Shown: positions 1-12,032, counted from the first letter of the stretch. The stretch is DNA of 64,000 nucleotides from Monomorium pharaonis (GCF_013373865.1 NC_050473.1:23115979-23179978), one strand, 5' to 3'. Program-made: numbers and translations. The notes: generated by a model from the letters alone, not told the origin.

Positions 1-248
1 GAGAGAGAGATGAGACGAGAGGAAGAGATTGGAAGCGATGGGAAGGGAGAAGAGCAAAGAGAAGAGAATATCGTTGTAATATTTTTGTGTATACTTATAT
101 TTACATATAAATATATATATGTATGTACGTATATACATATGAGTATCTCTCTTTCTTTCTTAAATAAATTTAATTAATGTATGTTTAAAAAGTGTTTTAT
201 TGTCAAATTGAGAGAGAAAAAGAGAGAAGTGAATAACATTGTGTAATA

Positions 249-283
<35 letters not shown>

Positions 284-1069
284 GGTGTGGTGTGTGTGGG
301 TGTGTGTTTGTGTGTGTGTATTCTTAGTGATGTATGTACATATATAAATATATAAGTATGTATGTACATATATATACATATATATGTGTGTATGTTATCC
401 CTCTTTCTTTTTCTTTGTGTAAGTAATGTTTTCTTCTGAATATTATATAATATAATTTTTGTCTTTTGATAGTGAAAACGAAAAATATTCTGAAGATAAA
501 TTTAATTGGACTGACTAGAGATACCGAGTGAAGAAAAGAGAGAGAAAGAAATTAAAGAATTGATACAGTAAATAGATAAAAGAAAAACCGAAAAAGGAGA
601 AAGAGAGAGAGAGAGAGAGACAGAGAAGAAATAATGAAGAATATTAGGTAACAACAAAATAGACAATAACGTTGCTAATAATGTGTTTATATGTATGTAT
701 TTATTTTTATATGTTATGTATGTACATATAAAAATGTATGTATTTACATGTGCGTGCGTGTGTGTGTTCTCTCTTTTTTCTTTATATAAATAATGCTTTC
801 CTTCTCTTTTTTCTTATGTTATACATAGTTCTAGTAAATTATTCGTTATTACTCGTATACTATATTTATTATGAGTAATTATTTAAATTATTAGAACTTT
901 GTATAACGTACGGAAAAAAAGAAGAAAAGCATTACTTACACAAAGAAAAAAGTGAGGGAGAGATAAATAAAATTTACAAATAACACACACACACAGACAC
1001 ACATACACACACATATTTAGATACATACATCCTTTTATGTACGATCATATGAAAATACTTATATGTATA
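1..1069. repeat. Low-complexity, microsatellite-rich DNA
   Basis: The stretch is made of TA, TG, GA and GTAT-type simple repeats: (TA)n then (TG)n at about 249-320, GA runs near 1-60 and 600-625, and ATGTATGTA runs near 690-750. Short open frames here are by-products of repeat composition, for example His/Thr runs from the TG tract. I see no gene, RNA or transposon end. Confidence 0.8.
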
Positions 1070-1071
1070 TA

Positions 1072-2112
1072 CAGGGTGTCCCAAATCTGGTGTGCAATAC
1101 TTCATGGAAAGATAGACGGGATCGAGATGAACATAAAAATCCAATATTGTCTTGGTTAGGTCTATCAATAATCAAGATATAAATTTTTTAATTTATGCGA
1201 ATGAGAGCGCGCCTTGCGCGCCGAAGGAAGGGCTCGAGCCGCTCGAGCCATAGCACGGCCTACTGTCTCAAGCATTGGCTGCCGGCGGCGGCGGGGGGAA
1301 GAAGGAGAAGCGTGGCGTCGTCGCCGTTCCCACGTCTTGCCGCACCGCGCCTAAGCTCGCGTCGATGGCTGCTACGCATACTCGCGATTACATGACAAGA
1401 TTATAAATTATTAATAAAAATATGACAAATTTAAATCGTAATAAACTTCTGTAAATAAGAAAGTCAAAAGAGAGAAAGCGATGGAAACGTATGAATCCTG
1501 CAAATAATATAATATTTGCCGCATCAAATTCTCTTATCGTTTTTTATGGAATATTCAATTAACGAAGATTTATCACGATTGATTCTTTATACATTCTCCT
1601 TTCGTAACCATCTTATTAGAAAATTACAAAATGCACGAAATACTATCCCTAATATACACTCTTTGTAAAATAACACGATAGAAAAATATTCACGTTTGAT
1701 CTAAGGACTTCAGGATAATCTATTCGATGCGACTTCTACGGTAATTATAGGTAATCAGAGATCAATGTTATGTCAAGTATCGTTAGTATGATTAACTACA
1801 AAGGATTTTCTCTTGTATATGATAGAGAACTTCGAGTTTCTTCTATCGTTAATACATTCTAAGTCACTGAAAATCTGTCGTAATTAATAATGCAATTAAA
1901 GGTAGAAGAAACTGTAAGTTTTCTATGGTTATAAAAGAAAATCCTTCGTTGTATTAACAATACATGATATTAAACATTAATTTTTAAGCATAATTATCGT
2001 AGCATCGCGCCTAAGCTATCGTGAAATCGTTACATCAAGAGGGAATATTTTCAGTGTTATTACAAAGAGTGTAACATACTATGGATAAGTATTTCGCGCA
2101 TTTTAGTATGAC

Positions 2113-2177
<65 letters not shown>

Positions 2178-2761
2178 CCTCTTTCTTCCTCTTTCCCTCT
2201 CAAGCACTACGTAGTACACAAATACAATAAATATTACCACGTTTAACAACATTAGTTTGTACTATTCTACTTTCATTATGTGTAATTAAATAAAGCAGAA
2301 CGTTGCTACAATTTTTATATTAAAAAGACAAAGATAAAAATATGTATTTCGCGAAGTTAGCAGAATATCTTTCCCTCTAAAGTATTTACAGAAACACGAT
2401 AAATGTCATTTTCAACAACAGTTCCAATCAATATTATTAGAGTTTCATTAAATGTCATATAAAATTTTTTTAACAAGATTACTATTTTTTAACATTTTTA
2501 ACATTAAACACGATACGACACTCAGAAAGAAAGTATTGTGCTGATTATTTATCGCAGTTTTAGTGATAATTTTTGATAATTTTTTTTTCGATCGTGTGTA
2601 ATACTAAAAATATAAAGAAATGATAATTGTTAAAATTTTATTCAATTTACACACATAATGAAAGTAGAATAGTACAAACTAATGTTGTTAAACGTGGTAA
2701 TATTTATTGTATTTGTGTACTACGTAGTGCTTGAGAGGGAAAGAGGAAGAAAGAAGGAGAA

Positions 2762-2803
<42 letters not shown>

Positions 2804-3863
2804 GGGGAGAGAGAGAGAGGTGTCATACTAAAATGCGCGAAATACTTATCCATAGTATGTTACACTCTTTGTAATAACACTGAAAAATATTCCCTCTTGA
2901 TGTAACGATTTCACGATAGCTTAGGCGCGATGCTACGATAATTATGCTTAAAAATTAATGTTTAATATCATGTATTGTTAATACAACGAAGGATTTTCTT
3001 TTATAACCATAGAAAACTTACAGTTTCTTCTACCTTTAATTGCATTATTAATTACGACAGATTTTCAGTGACTTAGAATGTATTAACGATAGAAGAAACT
3101 CGAAGTTCTCTATCATATACAAGAGAAAATCCTTTGTAGTTAATCATACTAACGATACTTGACATAACATTGATCTCTGATTACCTATAATTACCGTAGA
3201 AGTCGCATCGAATAGATTATCCTGAAGTCCTTAGATCAAACGTGAATATTTTTCTATCGTGTTATTTTACAAAGAGTGTATATTAGGGATAGTATTTCGT
3301 GCATTTTGTAATTTTCTAATAAGATGGTTACGAAAGGAGAATGTATAAAGAATCAATCGTGATAAATCTTCGTTAATTGAATATTCCATAAAAAACGATA
3401 AGAGAATTTGATGCGGCAAATATTATATTATTTGCAGGATTCATACGTTTCCATCGCTTTCTCTCTTTTGACTTTCTTATTTACAGAAGTTTATTACGAT
3501 TTAAATTTGTCATATTTTTATTAATAATTTATAATCTTGTCATGTAATCGCGAGTATGCGTAGCAGCCATCGACGCGAGCTTAGGCGCGGTGCGGCAAGA
3601 CGTGGGAACGGCGACGACGCCACGCTTCTCCTTCTTCCCCCCGCCGCCGCCGGCAGCCAATGCTTGAGACAGTAGGCCGTGCTATGGCTCGAGCGGCTCG
3701 AGCCCTTCCTTCGGCGCGCAAGGCGCGCTCTCATTCGCATAAATTAAAAAATTTATATCTTGATTATTGATAGACCTAACCAAGATTATATTGGATTTTT
3801 ATGTTCATCTCGATCTCGTCTATCTTTCCATGAAATATTGCACACCATATTTGGGACACCCTG
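1072..3863. mobile_element. Giant palindromic (foldback) DNA element, TA-flanked
   Basis: The left end reads CAGGGTGTCCCAAAT at 1072 and the right end is its reverse complement, ending at 3863. Both are flanked by TA (1070-1071 and 3864-3865), as in Tc1/mariner-type insertions. The arms, about 1072-2287 and 2653-3863, are near-identical over about 1.2 kb, including the CT/GA microsatellite. The 66-codon open frame at 1195-1395 is repeated exactly on the minus strand at 3540-3740. The 365-bp centre holds no transposase. The 66-codon frame is Arg/Ser/Ala-rich and GC-rich, has no recognisable domain, and I do not regard it as a gene. This is probably a non-autonomous foldback element that is young or homogenised by gene conversion. 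Confidence 0.85.
2113..2171. repeat. (CT)n microsatellite inside left palindrome arm
   Basis: An almost uninterrupted CT run. The mirror GA run lies at 2761-2819 in the opposite arm and carries a few interruptions, so the two arms differ mainly in this repeat. Confidence 0.9.
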
Positions 3864-4080
3864 TATAAACATACTTATGCATATAATCTAAACAATCTAA
3901 GACATTATTTTTTCCATAAATTAGTATGTAGAAATATAATATGTATATATGTATATGTATTTTTTTTAGTAGAAAAGAACCTTCAAATCATGGTGGCTGT
4001 TTCTCGATTATCTGCTGAAAGAGAAGAAAAAAGAGAGAAAAAGGGAATAATAAACACAGCCATAAAAAACTTTTTAACTG

Positions 4081-4196
4081 TGATAATCAGTGAATATTCA
4101 CTGTCTTTCAGTAATTTTCACTTTATTAGTGTATAATCACTGAAAGATCAGTGTATTTATTTCACTGATTGTCAGTGAAATAAATACACTGATAAC
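4081..4196. repeat. Cluster of TCAGTGAAT-type inverted repeats with a perfect 20-bp hairpin
   Basis: Positions 4149-4168 and 4172-4191 are exact reverse complements separated by TTG. Upstream, further CAGTGAAT/ATTCACTG pairs occur at 4089-4150. The stretch probably marks the edge of a small MITE. Confidence 0.75.
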
Positions 4197-4199
4197 CCA

Positions 4200-4745
4200 T
4201 AAAAAAATTATTAAATATAATTATTATATATGACGTCATATACAATTATATATATTATATATGATTTATATATACTAGCATATATAATTATATATAAATT
4301 ATATATGGGCATCATATATAATTTATATATAATTTATATATATTTATATGTATATATTTTTATATGTAGATTCCATTGTTCCTGCCGAGTTATATCTGAA
4401 GAACTGCAAATGCTTTATAAGATTATATATAATAATATCTGGTTATATCTGATTGTATTTATTGAAGTTGAGTGATCATATGTAGATATATATATAATCA
4501 TATAAAGTCAAATATAGTTTCATATATAAAAGAACAAGAACAACGAAGTCTATATATAAATCATATATAAATTATATATGAGGCTCATATATAATTTATA
4601 TATAATTATACATGCTGTTATGTATAAATCATATATAATTATATAAATTTGGATATAATTATATAAATTTGGATATAATTATATAAATTTGTCTTTTATT
4701 TATTATATATATATGTCTGTATAAATAAATAAAATATTTATTTAT
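4200..4745. repeat. AT-rich repeat field (TATATAATTATATATAAAT-type)
   Basis: Degenerate ATATATAATT units recur across about 540 bp, with a 17-bp unit (ATATAAATTTGGATATA) repeated near 4630-4690. The 81-codon frame here is composed of Ile/Tyr runs from the repeat and is not a gene. Confidence 0.75.
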
Positions 4746-4768
4746 TAATACTACAAAATGCGTGATAT

Positions 4769-5851
4769 CCGAACAAAATTACCTTTTTTAAAAAAAGGTA
4801 AAAAAAAGGCGCCAAGTGTGTGTATGTGCGCCCCTAAGAAAAAACCTATTATATTAGGTAAATTGTCTTATTGTCTTCTCTACGCAAATAATGATATAAA
4901 ATAAATGCGCCAATTATAAGAATATTTATACAAAATTTATTTATTAAAATTTTTTATTAAAATATTTAATAATAAACGGGCTTGATAATCAAATAATTGA
5001 ATGATTAAAATCAACTAACGGGATTATAGTGAAGCAAAAACTTGGCATGCCCGGGTCGTTAAATCGCAATAAACCATTAATGTTAAACAATAAAAATATG
5101 GAAATTATTTGTACAAATAAAATAATGAAAAAATGATAACCCATCAAAAATTTTACAAAGAAAATATGTCAAGTACATAAACGCATTCGAAAATGGGACA
5201 AGATCAATACAATCAGACAAGTATATTTAAAAAAAGACTTAGAAAAATCTTATACAATCTATTAAAAAATTATTTAAATTATTTGTACAAATAAAATAAT
5301 AAAAATGATAACCCATCAAAAACATAAACACATTTAAAAATTGGATGAGATTAATTAGCCAAATATATTTGGTAAAAAGACTTAAAAAAGTTTTATAAAA
5401 TCTATCTAAAAGTTATTTAACAAATGGAAATGTTATCAATAATAACTGATAATCAAGCAAAAAGTGATAGATAGTAAAACAAAACCCAAGCCACATTAAT
5501 CGCATTCTTGTATATATACTTATTGATATCAATAACATAGTCTTGGAAATATTGAAAAAATGCGACGCGGGCACGCCAAGTTTTTGCTTCACTATAATCC
5601 CGTTAGTTGATTTTAATCATTCAATTATTTGATTATCAAGCCCGTTTATTATTAAATATTTTAATAAAAAATTTTAATAAATAAATTTTGTATAAATATT
5701 CTTATAATTGGCGCATTTATTTTATATCATTATTTGCGTAGAGAAGACAATAAGACAATTTACCTAATATAATAGGTTTTTTCTTAGGGGCGCACATACA
5801 CACACTTGGCGCCTTTTTTTTACCTTTTTTTAAAAAAGGTAATTTTGTTCG
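4769..5851. mobile_element. DNA element with about 290-bp terminal inverted repeats
   Basis: Left arm 4769-5058 and right arm 5563-5851 are near-perfect inverted copies. They contain the landmarks ACCTTTTTTAAAAAAAGGT, GGCGCCAAGTGTGTG and a long AT block. The core at 5059-5562 has no transposase; it holds an imperfect internal direct repeat (about 5100-5160 and 5280-5335) around TAACCCATCAAAAA. Just outside the left arm is CTACAAAATGCGTGATATC, which also flanks a related end near 46980-47016, so the true terminus may extend to about 4750. Superfamily not identified. Confidence 0.8.
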
Positions 5852-5959
5852 TATTATTTTACGCGGTGAATATTTCAGTGTTTCTCAACTATTACAGTGA
5901 TGCTCATGCTGGGGATCCTTCCCTTTTAGTTTTTAGTACTTATAAAAATTTCGAACGCC

Positions 5960-6007
5960 TTCGAGAATGTTCTAGAAAGTTCTAGAACGTTCTAGAAGGT
6001 TCTAGAA
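5960..6007. promoter_or_regulatory. Ten-unit perfect heat-shock-element array
   Basis: TTC and GAA trimers alternate with exactly 2-bp spacers for 48 bp, giving ten consecutive units at 5-bp spacing: the canonical inverted nGAAn arrangement bound by heat-shock factor. Three units are enough for binding in known promoters. No convincing gene starts immediately downstream; diverged LTR-like and satellite DNA follows. It may be an enhancer carried by a mobile element, or an accidental product of TTCTAGAA reiteration. Confidence 0.6.
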
Positions 6008-6234
6008 AAATCGATGAAACTGTTATATATAATACTTTCAAATTTTTATATCTCGACAACGATGAAGGGGTCAAGGGTTGGGGTTAGAACTTTAAAAGTA
6101 TATAGGGGATGGACCCTAGGGGGTGGTAGGGGTGTGTGGTGTCGGTAAGGTAGGGACCTACCTTACCGGTCGAGACATCAAGATCGGTATAGTAGAAAAC
6201 TGTTTTGCCGACTGCGGGTTAAGTGGTAAGTAAA

Positions 6235-6366
6235 ATTATCGACGGTAGCAAGTTGGTAATTTATCTTTACAATTTTATCGACAGCAGCAATTTGATGCAA
6301 CACCTTTACAACTTTATCGACAGTAGAAATTGATGCAATACCTTTACATTTTATCGACAGTAGCGA
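6235..6366. repeat. Short tandem repeat around TTATCGACAGTAGCAA
   Basis: Four imperfect copies of TTATCGAC(A/G)G(C/T)AG(C/A)AA, separated by TTACAAT-type spacers of about 25-40 bp. Just upstream, about 6147-6172, lies a near-perfect palindrome around GGTAAGGTAGG. Both fit a degraded LTR derivative. Confidence 0.6.
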
Positions 6367-6839
6367 CTAACAGTATATGATAAAATAGTTAATACAATAA
6401 GACTGTATCCCGAAAGATAATAATAGTAAATATTAAAAGGTATAATAACATGAGTAGTAATTATGTGTCAAGCGATTAATGAAACTGAGTACAATAAAAG
6501 TATAGCGTCAAATAATAGTTAAACAGTGTAATTAAAGATTGAACGAATATAATACGTGATAAATGGATAATGTTAAATCAGTGTACGGCCAAGATACGAA
6601 TAATATCAGAACAGCGTATGTAATATGTTAGGAATAATAGAACATGAAGCAGAATAATTGAAATAAAAGTATTTGAACAAATATTACGTGAAGTTAAAAG
6701 AAATAACTGTATGATTATTATAATAGTTTTTAACTGAATGATTGAATGATAAGTGCAGCAAATTAATAATATATAAAATAATATAATAATGAACGATATT
6801 AAATTAGTATATAATTACGCGTGTTGTGCAGCGTAAGTT

Positions 6840-6991
6840 TAGTAAGTATAAAATCGAATATATTAATAAAAGAAATAAATGAATCATAATATATTAAACA
6901 AATCGTTGTACGAATAAAGGAAGTTAAATTAATAATTAATGAAATAATGATTAACAGAATAAAAATAAAAAATTTTACACGGGACGTGACA
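6840..6991 (-). mobile_element. Reversed, diverged 5' tip of the giant LTR family
   Basis: The last 25 bp read TTTACACGGGACGTGACA, the reverse complement of the LTR start at 21364 and 38668. Further in, TACGAATAAAGGAA and AATTAATGAAATAAT also match the reversed LTR with substitutions. The tip abuts satellite DNA directly at 6992. The sequence from about 6370 to 6840 is AT-rich and may be more of the same LTR, too diverged for me to align. Confidence 0.7.
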
Positions 6992-8630
6992 ACATTTGTA
7001 GTCGAATCGTTCAAAACACACTGTTTTACCTAAAAAAGGAACTTCTTGACGTTAGGCACTGTATGGACATCAGATTTCATATTTGGAATCGTATGTAGTG
7101 CTTTTCGATACATTTGTAGTCGAATCGTTCAAAACTCATCGTTTTTACCTAAAAACAGAAACTTTTGATGTTAGGCACTGTATGGACATCAGATTTCATA
7201 TTTGGAATCGTATGTAGTGCTTTTCGATACATTTGTAGTCGAATCGTCCAAAACTCATCGTTTTTACCTAAAAACAGAAACTTTTGAACATTAGGCACTG
7301 TATGGACATCAGATATCATATTTAGAATCATATGTAGTGCTTTTCGATACATTTGTATTTGAATCGTTCAAAACTTACTGTTTTTACCTAAAAAAGAAAC
7401 TTTTTAACATTAGGCACTGTATGGACATTAGGTTTCATATTTGGAATCGTATGTAGTGCCTTTCGATACATTTCTAGTCAAATCGTTCAAAACTCACCGT
7501 TTCTATTTAAATAGAAAAATTTTTTAACGTTAGGCACTGTTTGGACATCAGATTTCATATTGGGAATCGTATGTAGTGCTTTTCGATACATTTGTAGCCG
7601 AATCGTTCAAAACTCATTGTTTTTACCTAAAAACACGAACTTTTTAACGTTAGGCACTGTATGGACATCAGGTTTCATATTTGGAATCGTATGTAGTGCT
7701 TTTTGATACATTTGTAGTCGAATCGTTCAAAACTTATGGTTTTTACCTAAAAACGGCCACTTTTTAACGTTATGCACTGTATAGACAGCAGGTTTCTTAT
7801 TTGGAATCGTACGTAGTTGTTTTTAGGGTTTTTCGATACATTTGTAGTCGAAACGTTCAAAACTCATCGTTTTTACCTAAAAAAAAAAACTTTTTAACAT
7901 TAGGCACTGTATGGACATCAGGTTTCATATTTGGAATCGTATGTAGTGCTTTTCGATACATTTGTAGTCGATTTGTTCAAAACTTATGGTTTTTACCTAA
8001 AAACGGCCACTTTTTAACGTTGCACTGTATAGACAGCAGGTTTCTTATTTGGAATCGTATGTAGTTGTTTTTAGGGTTTTTCGACACATTTGTAGTCGAA
8101 ACGTTCAAAACTCATCGTTTTTATCTAAAAACAAGCATTTTTTAACGTTAGGCACTGTTTGAACATCAGGTTTCATATTTGGAATCGTATGTAGTGCCTT
8201 TCGATACATTTCTAGTCGAATCGTTCAAAACTCACCGTTTTTATTTAAATAGAAAAATTTTTTAACGTTAGGCACTGTTTGGACATCAGATTTCATATTT
8301 GGAATCGTATGTAGTGCTTTTCGATACATTTGTAGTCGAATCGTTCAAAACTCATTGTTTTTACCTAAAAACAGAAACTTTTGAACATTAGGCACTGTAT
8401 GGACATCAGATATCATATTTAGAATCATATGTAGTGCTTTTCGATACATTTGTAGTCGAATCGTTCAAAACTCACTGTTCTTACCTAAAAAAGAAACTTT
8501 TTAACATTAGGCACTGTATGGACATCAGGTTTCATATTTGGAATCGTATGTAGTGCTTTTCGATACATTTGTAGTCGAATCGTTCAAAACTCATCGTTTT
8601 TACCTAAAAACAGAAACTTTTGAATCGTTC
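6992..8630. repeat. Satellite array A, about 120-bp units
   Basis: About 13-14 tandem copies of a unit containing TTTGTAGTCGAATCGTTC, TTTTTACCTAAAAACAG, GTTAGGCACTGTATGGACAT and CATATTTGGAATCGTATG. Units vary by substitutions and by a short GTTGTTTTTAGGG insertion in a subset. Open frames on both strands reflect a period close to 120 bp (40 codons), not genes. The same satellite returns at 40758-44474. Confidence 0.95.
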
Positions 8631-8637
8631 AAAACTC

Positions 8638-9015
8638 ATCAAAAGGCACGGTAGTGCCTCGCGCCAAGTGTACGCGCAGCGAGGCACCACCGTGCTTCTT
8701 TTACGCGAGACGTCGTTTCAGGTTTTTTCGCGAGAAAACCGTAATTATCGGATCTCAATAACGACTGAACTGATGGATTTCTCAATAAGCTTAATGAAGA
8801 GCTCGCATCCGACTTATATAATAAAAATATTTTTATTTTTCCGCTACGTGATTTACGAGCGGAGATATTGCGATAAAAATTTTTCGCTCAAGAGTAAATC
8901 AAGTTTAAGAAACGTCGTAGTCATTGTCGTCATTTTTATTATTATCGTCGTCGTCGCCCGGCGCCTAGGACGAATGGTGGGGATTTGTACTGTTGTATCC
9001 TCGTTTATAAACGTT
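8638..9015 (+). mobile_element. Terminal part of a DNA transposon with subterminal hairpin
   Basis: The end reads GGCACGGTAGTGCCTCGCGC and folds back on GCGAGGCACCACCGTGC about 30 bp downstream, giving a hairpin of about 65 bp. The following 300 bp (ATTATCGGATCTCA, ACTTATATAAT, CTACGTGATTTACGAG landmarks) matches, with divergence, the reverse complement of 49880-50226. It interrupts the satellite directly. The 132-codon frame across it shows no domain and its start lies in satellite sequence, so I do not call it. Confidence 0.65.
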
Positions 9016-9520
9016 TGACGAACAAGGATGAACGATGCACCATGCGCATGAAACGGTACGCACCTTTATGTATCGTGATTGGTGATCGAGACCGCGCCGG
9101 CGCGTGTCGATCGAGAGAATATTGACAGTTCGATCGAGGTTAGTAATGTGATTGATAATGTGATGTGCGCGAGGTTATCATGCACGTAATTTGCATAATA
9201 ATCTTTACCTAATATCGTTCGTGAATTACATCGTGGAAGGAAATACGGCTGTGCCTATTTTGAAGATATGTATAATCAGATAAGTTACACAGAATTTTCA
9301 TTTTTTATAGAATTAAACTATTCTGCGATAAGATTATTCCTTTGTGTTGTTCTTTTTTAGTTTAAAGGAAGAATTACAAATTTAACAACGTTACTTACAA
9401 AACTAACAAAGCTACTAGTAACGTTCAAGAAATACGGCAGTGGCTCGCTTAATTAAAGCTACTATTCTCATTCCTCAATGCTCACTATTTAGTTTGAATT
9501 ATTTAAAAGAAAGAGGTCAT
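9016..9520. other. Unassigned AT-rich interval
   Basis: No convincing coding frame, hairpin or repeat unit was seen beyond CGCGCCGGCGCG near 9096 and a run of short ACTTAC/ACTAAC motifs near 9390-9425. Confidence 0.5.
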
Positions 9521-9521
9521 T

Positions 9522-9763
9522 CAAGAGACACGGTAGTGCCTCGCGCCAATTACAATACTTACAAAGCTATTATTTTTTTTCTACATGGTAAGAAAAATTT
9601 CTTTAATATTGTTTATTCCTTTAATATTCCTTTAATAATCCTATATCTTTACTGTTTATTTATAAGGTTATTTCTTATTTTGCAGTCACATTTATTGTAG
9701 ATTATTTCTTATCACATTTATTGTAGATTGATTATTGGTGCAAGGCACTACCGTGCCTCTTGA
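9522..9763. mobile_element. Short MITE with GGCACGGTAGTGCC-type ends
   Basis: It starts CAAGAGACACGGTAGTGCC and ends with the inverted copy GGCACTACCGTGCCTCTTG. It is 242 bp long, with AT-rich contents and no coding capacity. No clear target duplication. The left end could instead pair with the inverted end at 12046-12073 to form a 2.55-kb element that includes the three-exon gene. Confidence 0.6.
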
Positions 9764-9764
9764 A

Positions 9765-10330
9765 CAAGTTTGCGCTCATACATAAAGAAAGAAAAAAGTG
9801 AATGAAGTTGCGAGTATAGTATTGGTCAGATAATGCTTGCTTTGAGGCTGTGGTAGTCATCAATACTATTCCTCAAGATGGTCACATGAAAGTTAAATTT
9901 CTACATGGTAAGAAAAAATTTTTTTTAATACAATATATCTTTACTGTTTGCTTATTCCTTTGGTACAATTATATCTTTATTGTTTTTATAAGGTTATTTC
10001 TTATTTTGCAGAGTCACATGTATCGTAGATTGATTGATTAAATGTCAAGTTTGCGCTCATACATACAGAAAGAAAAAAGTGATTGAAGTTGCGAGTATAG
10101 TATTGGATAATGCTTGCTTTGAAGCTATGGTAGTCATCAATACTATTCCTCAAAATGGTCACATGAATATATATTTTTACTGTTTGCTTATTTTGTTTTT
10201 ATAATTATTTCTTATTTTGTAGTCACATGTATCGTAGAATTGATTCAATGTCAAGTTTGCGCTCATATATAAAGAAAGAAAAAAAGCGAATGAAGTTGTG
10301 AGTATAGTATTGGTCGGAGATGTCAGACAG
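9765..10330 (+). repeat. Three imperfect direct repeats with intron-like inserts
   Basis: Units start with CAAGTTTGCGCTCATACAT at about 9765, 10046 and 10252. Each contains GAAGTTGCGAGTATAGTATTGG, the first two also GTAGTCATCAATACTATTCC. Between TACATG|GTAAG and TTTTGCAG|TCACATG the first two units hold an AT-rich segment with splice-like borders. They look like decayed, duplicated pieces of a transposon gene, but frames are short and I cannot name a family. Confidence 0.5.
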
Positions 10331-11250
10331 AGCTATTGTAGATGATTTATGCAATACTTATGCATATCTTTAGTGGGCCAGCCATTAGTAGAATGAATAT
10401 CGTATTAGATGATCCATAATCTACTTTACAGTGTAAAATTTTCAAAAAGTACCATATTATATGAAAATCTTCCGTAATCTACTTTAAACAGTGTAATTAA
10501 ATTATTAAAAATTACTTCATCTACCTGCTTGCTTAGATCCATATTATAAAATGCCCCCCCAAAAATATGCCATATTTTCCATTCCATGCCATTAATAAAT
10601 TCTTTTACCAGTTTTATTATTTAATATTCTCCCTCCCTCTCTTTCTCTTAATTTTATAATAATAGTACTTTTTCTAGTACAATAATTAGAATTTATTTAT
10701 GTAAATAACTTATTATGTTACTTTTTTTAACTACTTTTAATTTTTTACATGTTTTTCTTAATCTTTGGTTATATATTTTTATATACTAATTGTTAATTTT
10801 AATTGTTAAATTGTTAAATATTATTTTATTATTTTTATAATAGAAATTATTTTTATTACTAATTGTTAAATTATTTTAATACTAATTGTTAAACTAATTT
10901 TACTAAATACTAATTGTTATTTTTATTATTTTTTTTAAACACAGGATTCAGGTAAGTGGGAGGAAAAGGAAACTAAATTTAATTTATATTTAGTACAATT
11001 TTTTTTCTTTATTACATTCTTTATTACAAAAAAAATACAAATATATTTAATAATATATTATTATTGTTTTCTTCTGCTTGTTTTCTTCTGCAACGGCCCA
11101 AATTGTACTCTGGAACAATAATAAAAGTTATTTATTTTATACGTTAAATATTACTGTGATGTAGTAGCTGCGGATCAAGAAATTTTTTGATGATTCACAG
11201 CTACTGTCGTATGATAGTGTACAGATAGTAATTTTTATATACTACTTACT

Positions 11251-11486
11251 TTACTTATAACTGATGTAAATATTTTGAGCGCCTCTCCCACGGCCTCTTA
11301 GACGGACTCGCCCGCGGGCCCTTTCGGTACGAGCTCTGCCAGCACGTTGCCAGCGAGGAGCTGTAAAAAAGAAAAAGAAAACATTAAAATAAAATAATAT
11401 TAATAACATTAATAAATATTTTATTTTATAAATCTTTTTTTACTTACGTCTTGTTCGTTGCGACTGTAGTTGCTGTTGCTGTTCCT

Positions 11487-11517
<31 letters not shown>

Positions 11518-11979
11518 TGGTGGTACCCAATATGAGTAATAATATGGGTATGACCCATATGACCATGTCGGCAAGGCTGACATCGTCGACGACGAGGCCA
11601 TCGTCGTCGGCGGTGGTGGCAGCGGGATGGACAGCGGTGGTAATGTTACGTGATGTGGGATGGTCGTTGTTGGCGGCGTTGAGGGGGCGGCCGATGTTGT
11701 TGGCGGTGATTGTAAGGAAGCCAACGTCGTCATCGTCGTCGTCGTCGTCGGCGTCGTCGGCGGCGGCGGCGACTTACTCGTAACCTCCATTTGCAGCTTC
11801 TCAGATTGAGCTTGCATTTGCAGCTTCTCAACCTGAGAAGCTGCATGGTTAATAATGTCGTCATCATCTGCGTCCATCATGCTGAAATTAAATTAGTTTT
11901 AGTTTCTTAATAAATATTATTTTACTTTCACGAGAATACTCTCACGTAATACTTACAGCGTATCTTCGTTTGCCGCCAT
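11251..11979 (-). CDS. Three-exon gene for a small proline/glutamine-rich protein with an RG-rich tail
   Basis: Spliced minus-strand gene, inferred from frame and splice signals: exon 1 11979-11957, intron 11956-11882 (GTAAGT...TTTCAG), exon 2 11881-11448, intron 11447-11361 (GTAAGT...TTTACAG), exon 3 11360-11251 ending in TAA. Both junctions keep the frame and give 188 residues. The product starts with an acidic patch (DADDDD), then a Gln-rich helix, a Pro/Thr/Ser-rich middle, a Tyr-rich patch, a 12-proline run and Q-rich segment, and ends in an Arg/Gly tail (RLRGRGRGAQ) encoded by exon 3. No catalytic domain. The RG tail suggests nucleic-acid binding. A TATA-like TTTTATATAG lies about 55 bp upstream and a transposon end (12046-12073) just beyond, so this is probably a transposon accessory gene. 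Function unknown; the poly-proline could inflate apparent coding quality. Confidence 0.6.
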
Positions 11980-12032
11980 GTTTTTTACTTTAAGGGCCCG
12001 GGCACAAACTTTTGAATAATGTGGGTCACATT

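Noticed and set aside
1195..1395. 66-codon ORF present identically at 1195-1395 (+) and 3540-3740 (-)
   Set aside because: The identity is explained by the palindrome arms. The peptide is low-complexity Arg/Ser/Ala with no domain.
7149..8064. ORFs across the satellite on both strands (also at 40659-43847)
   Set aside because: The repeat period of about 120 bp keeps frames open; the peptides are translations of the satellite and are interrupted irregularly.
6992..8630. Possible CRISPR array (regular repeats)
   Set aside because: The repeats are head-to-tail 120-bp units without short identical repeats separated by unique spacers, and the window is eukaryotic.
8620..9018. 132-codon ORF
   Set aside because: It starts in satellite, crosses the transposon-end hairpin and ends in Ile/Val runs from low-complexity DNA.
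9765..10330. A functional Harbinger-type transposase gene with introns
   Set aside because: Splice-like borders are visible, but the exons are short, repeated and full of stops, and no catalytic motif was found.
11451..11783. Plus-strand 110-codon ORF opposite the three-exon gene
   Set aside because: It is the antisense of a low-complexity Pro/Thr/Gln coding region; the minus strand has splice signals and a consistent frame.
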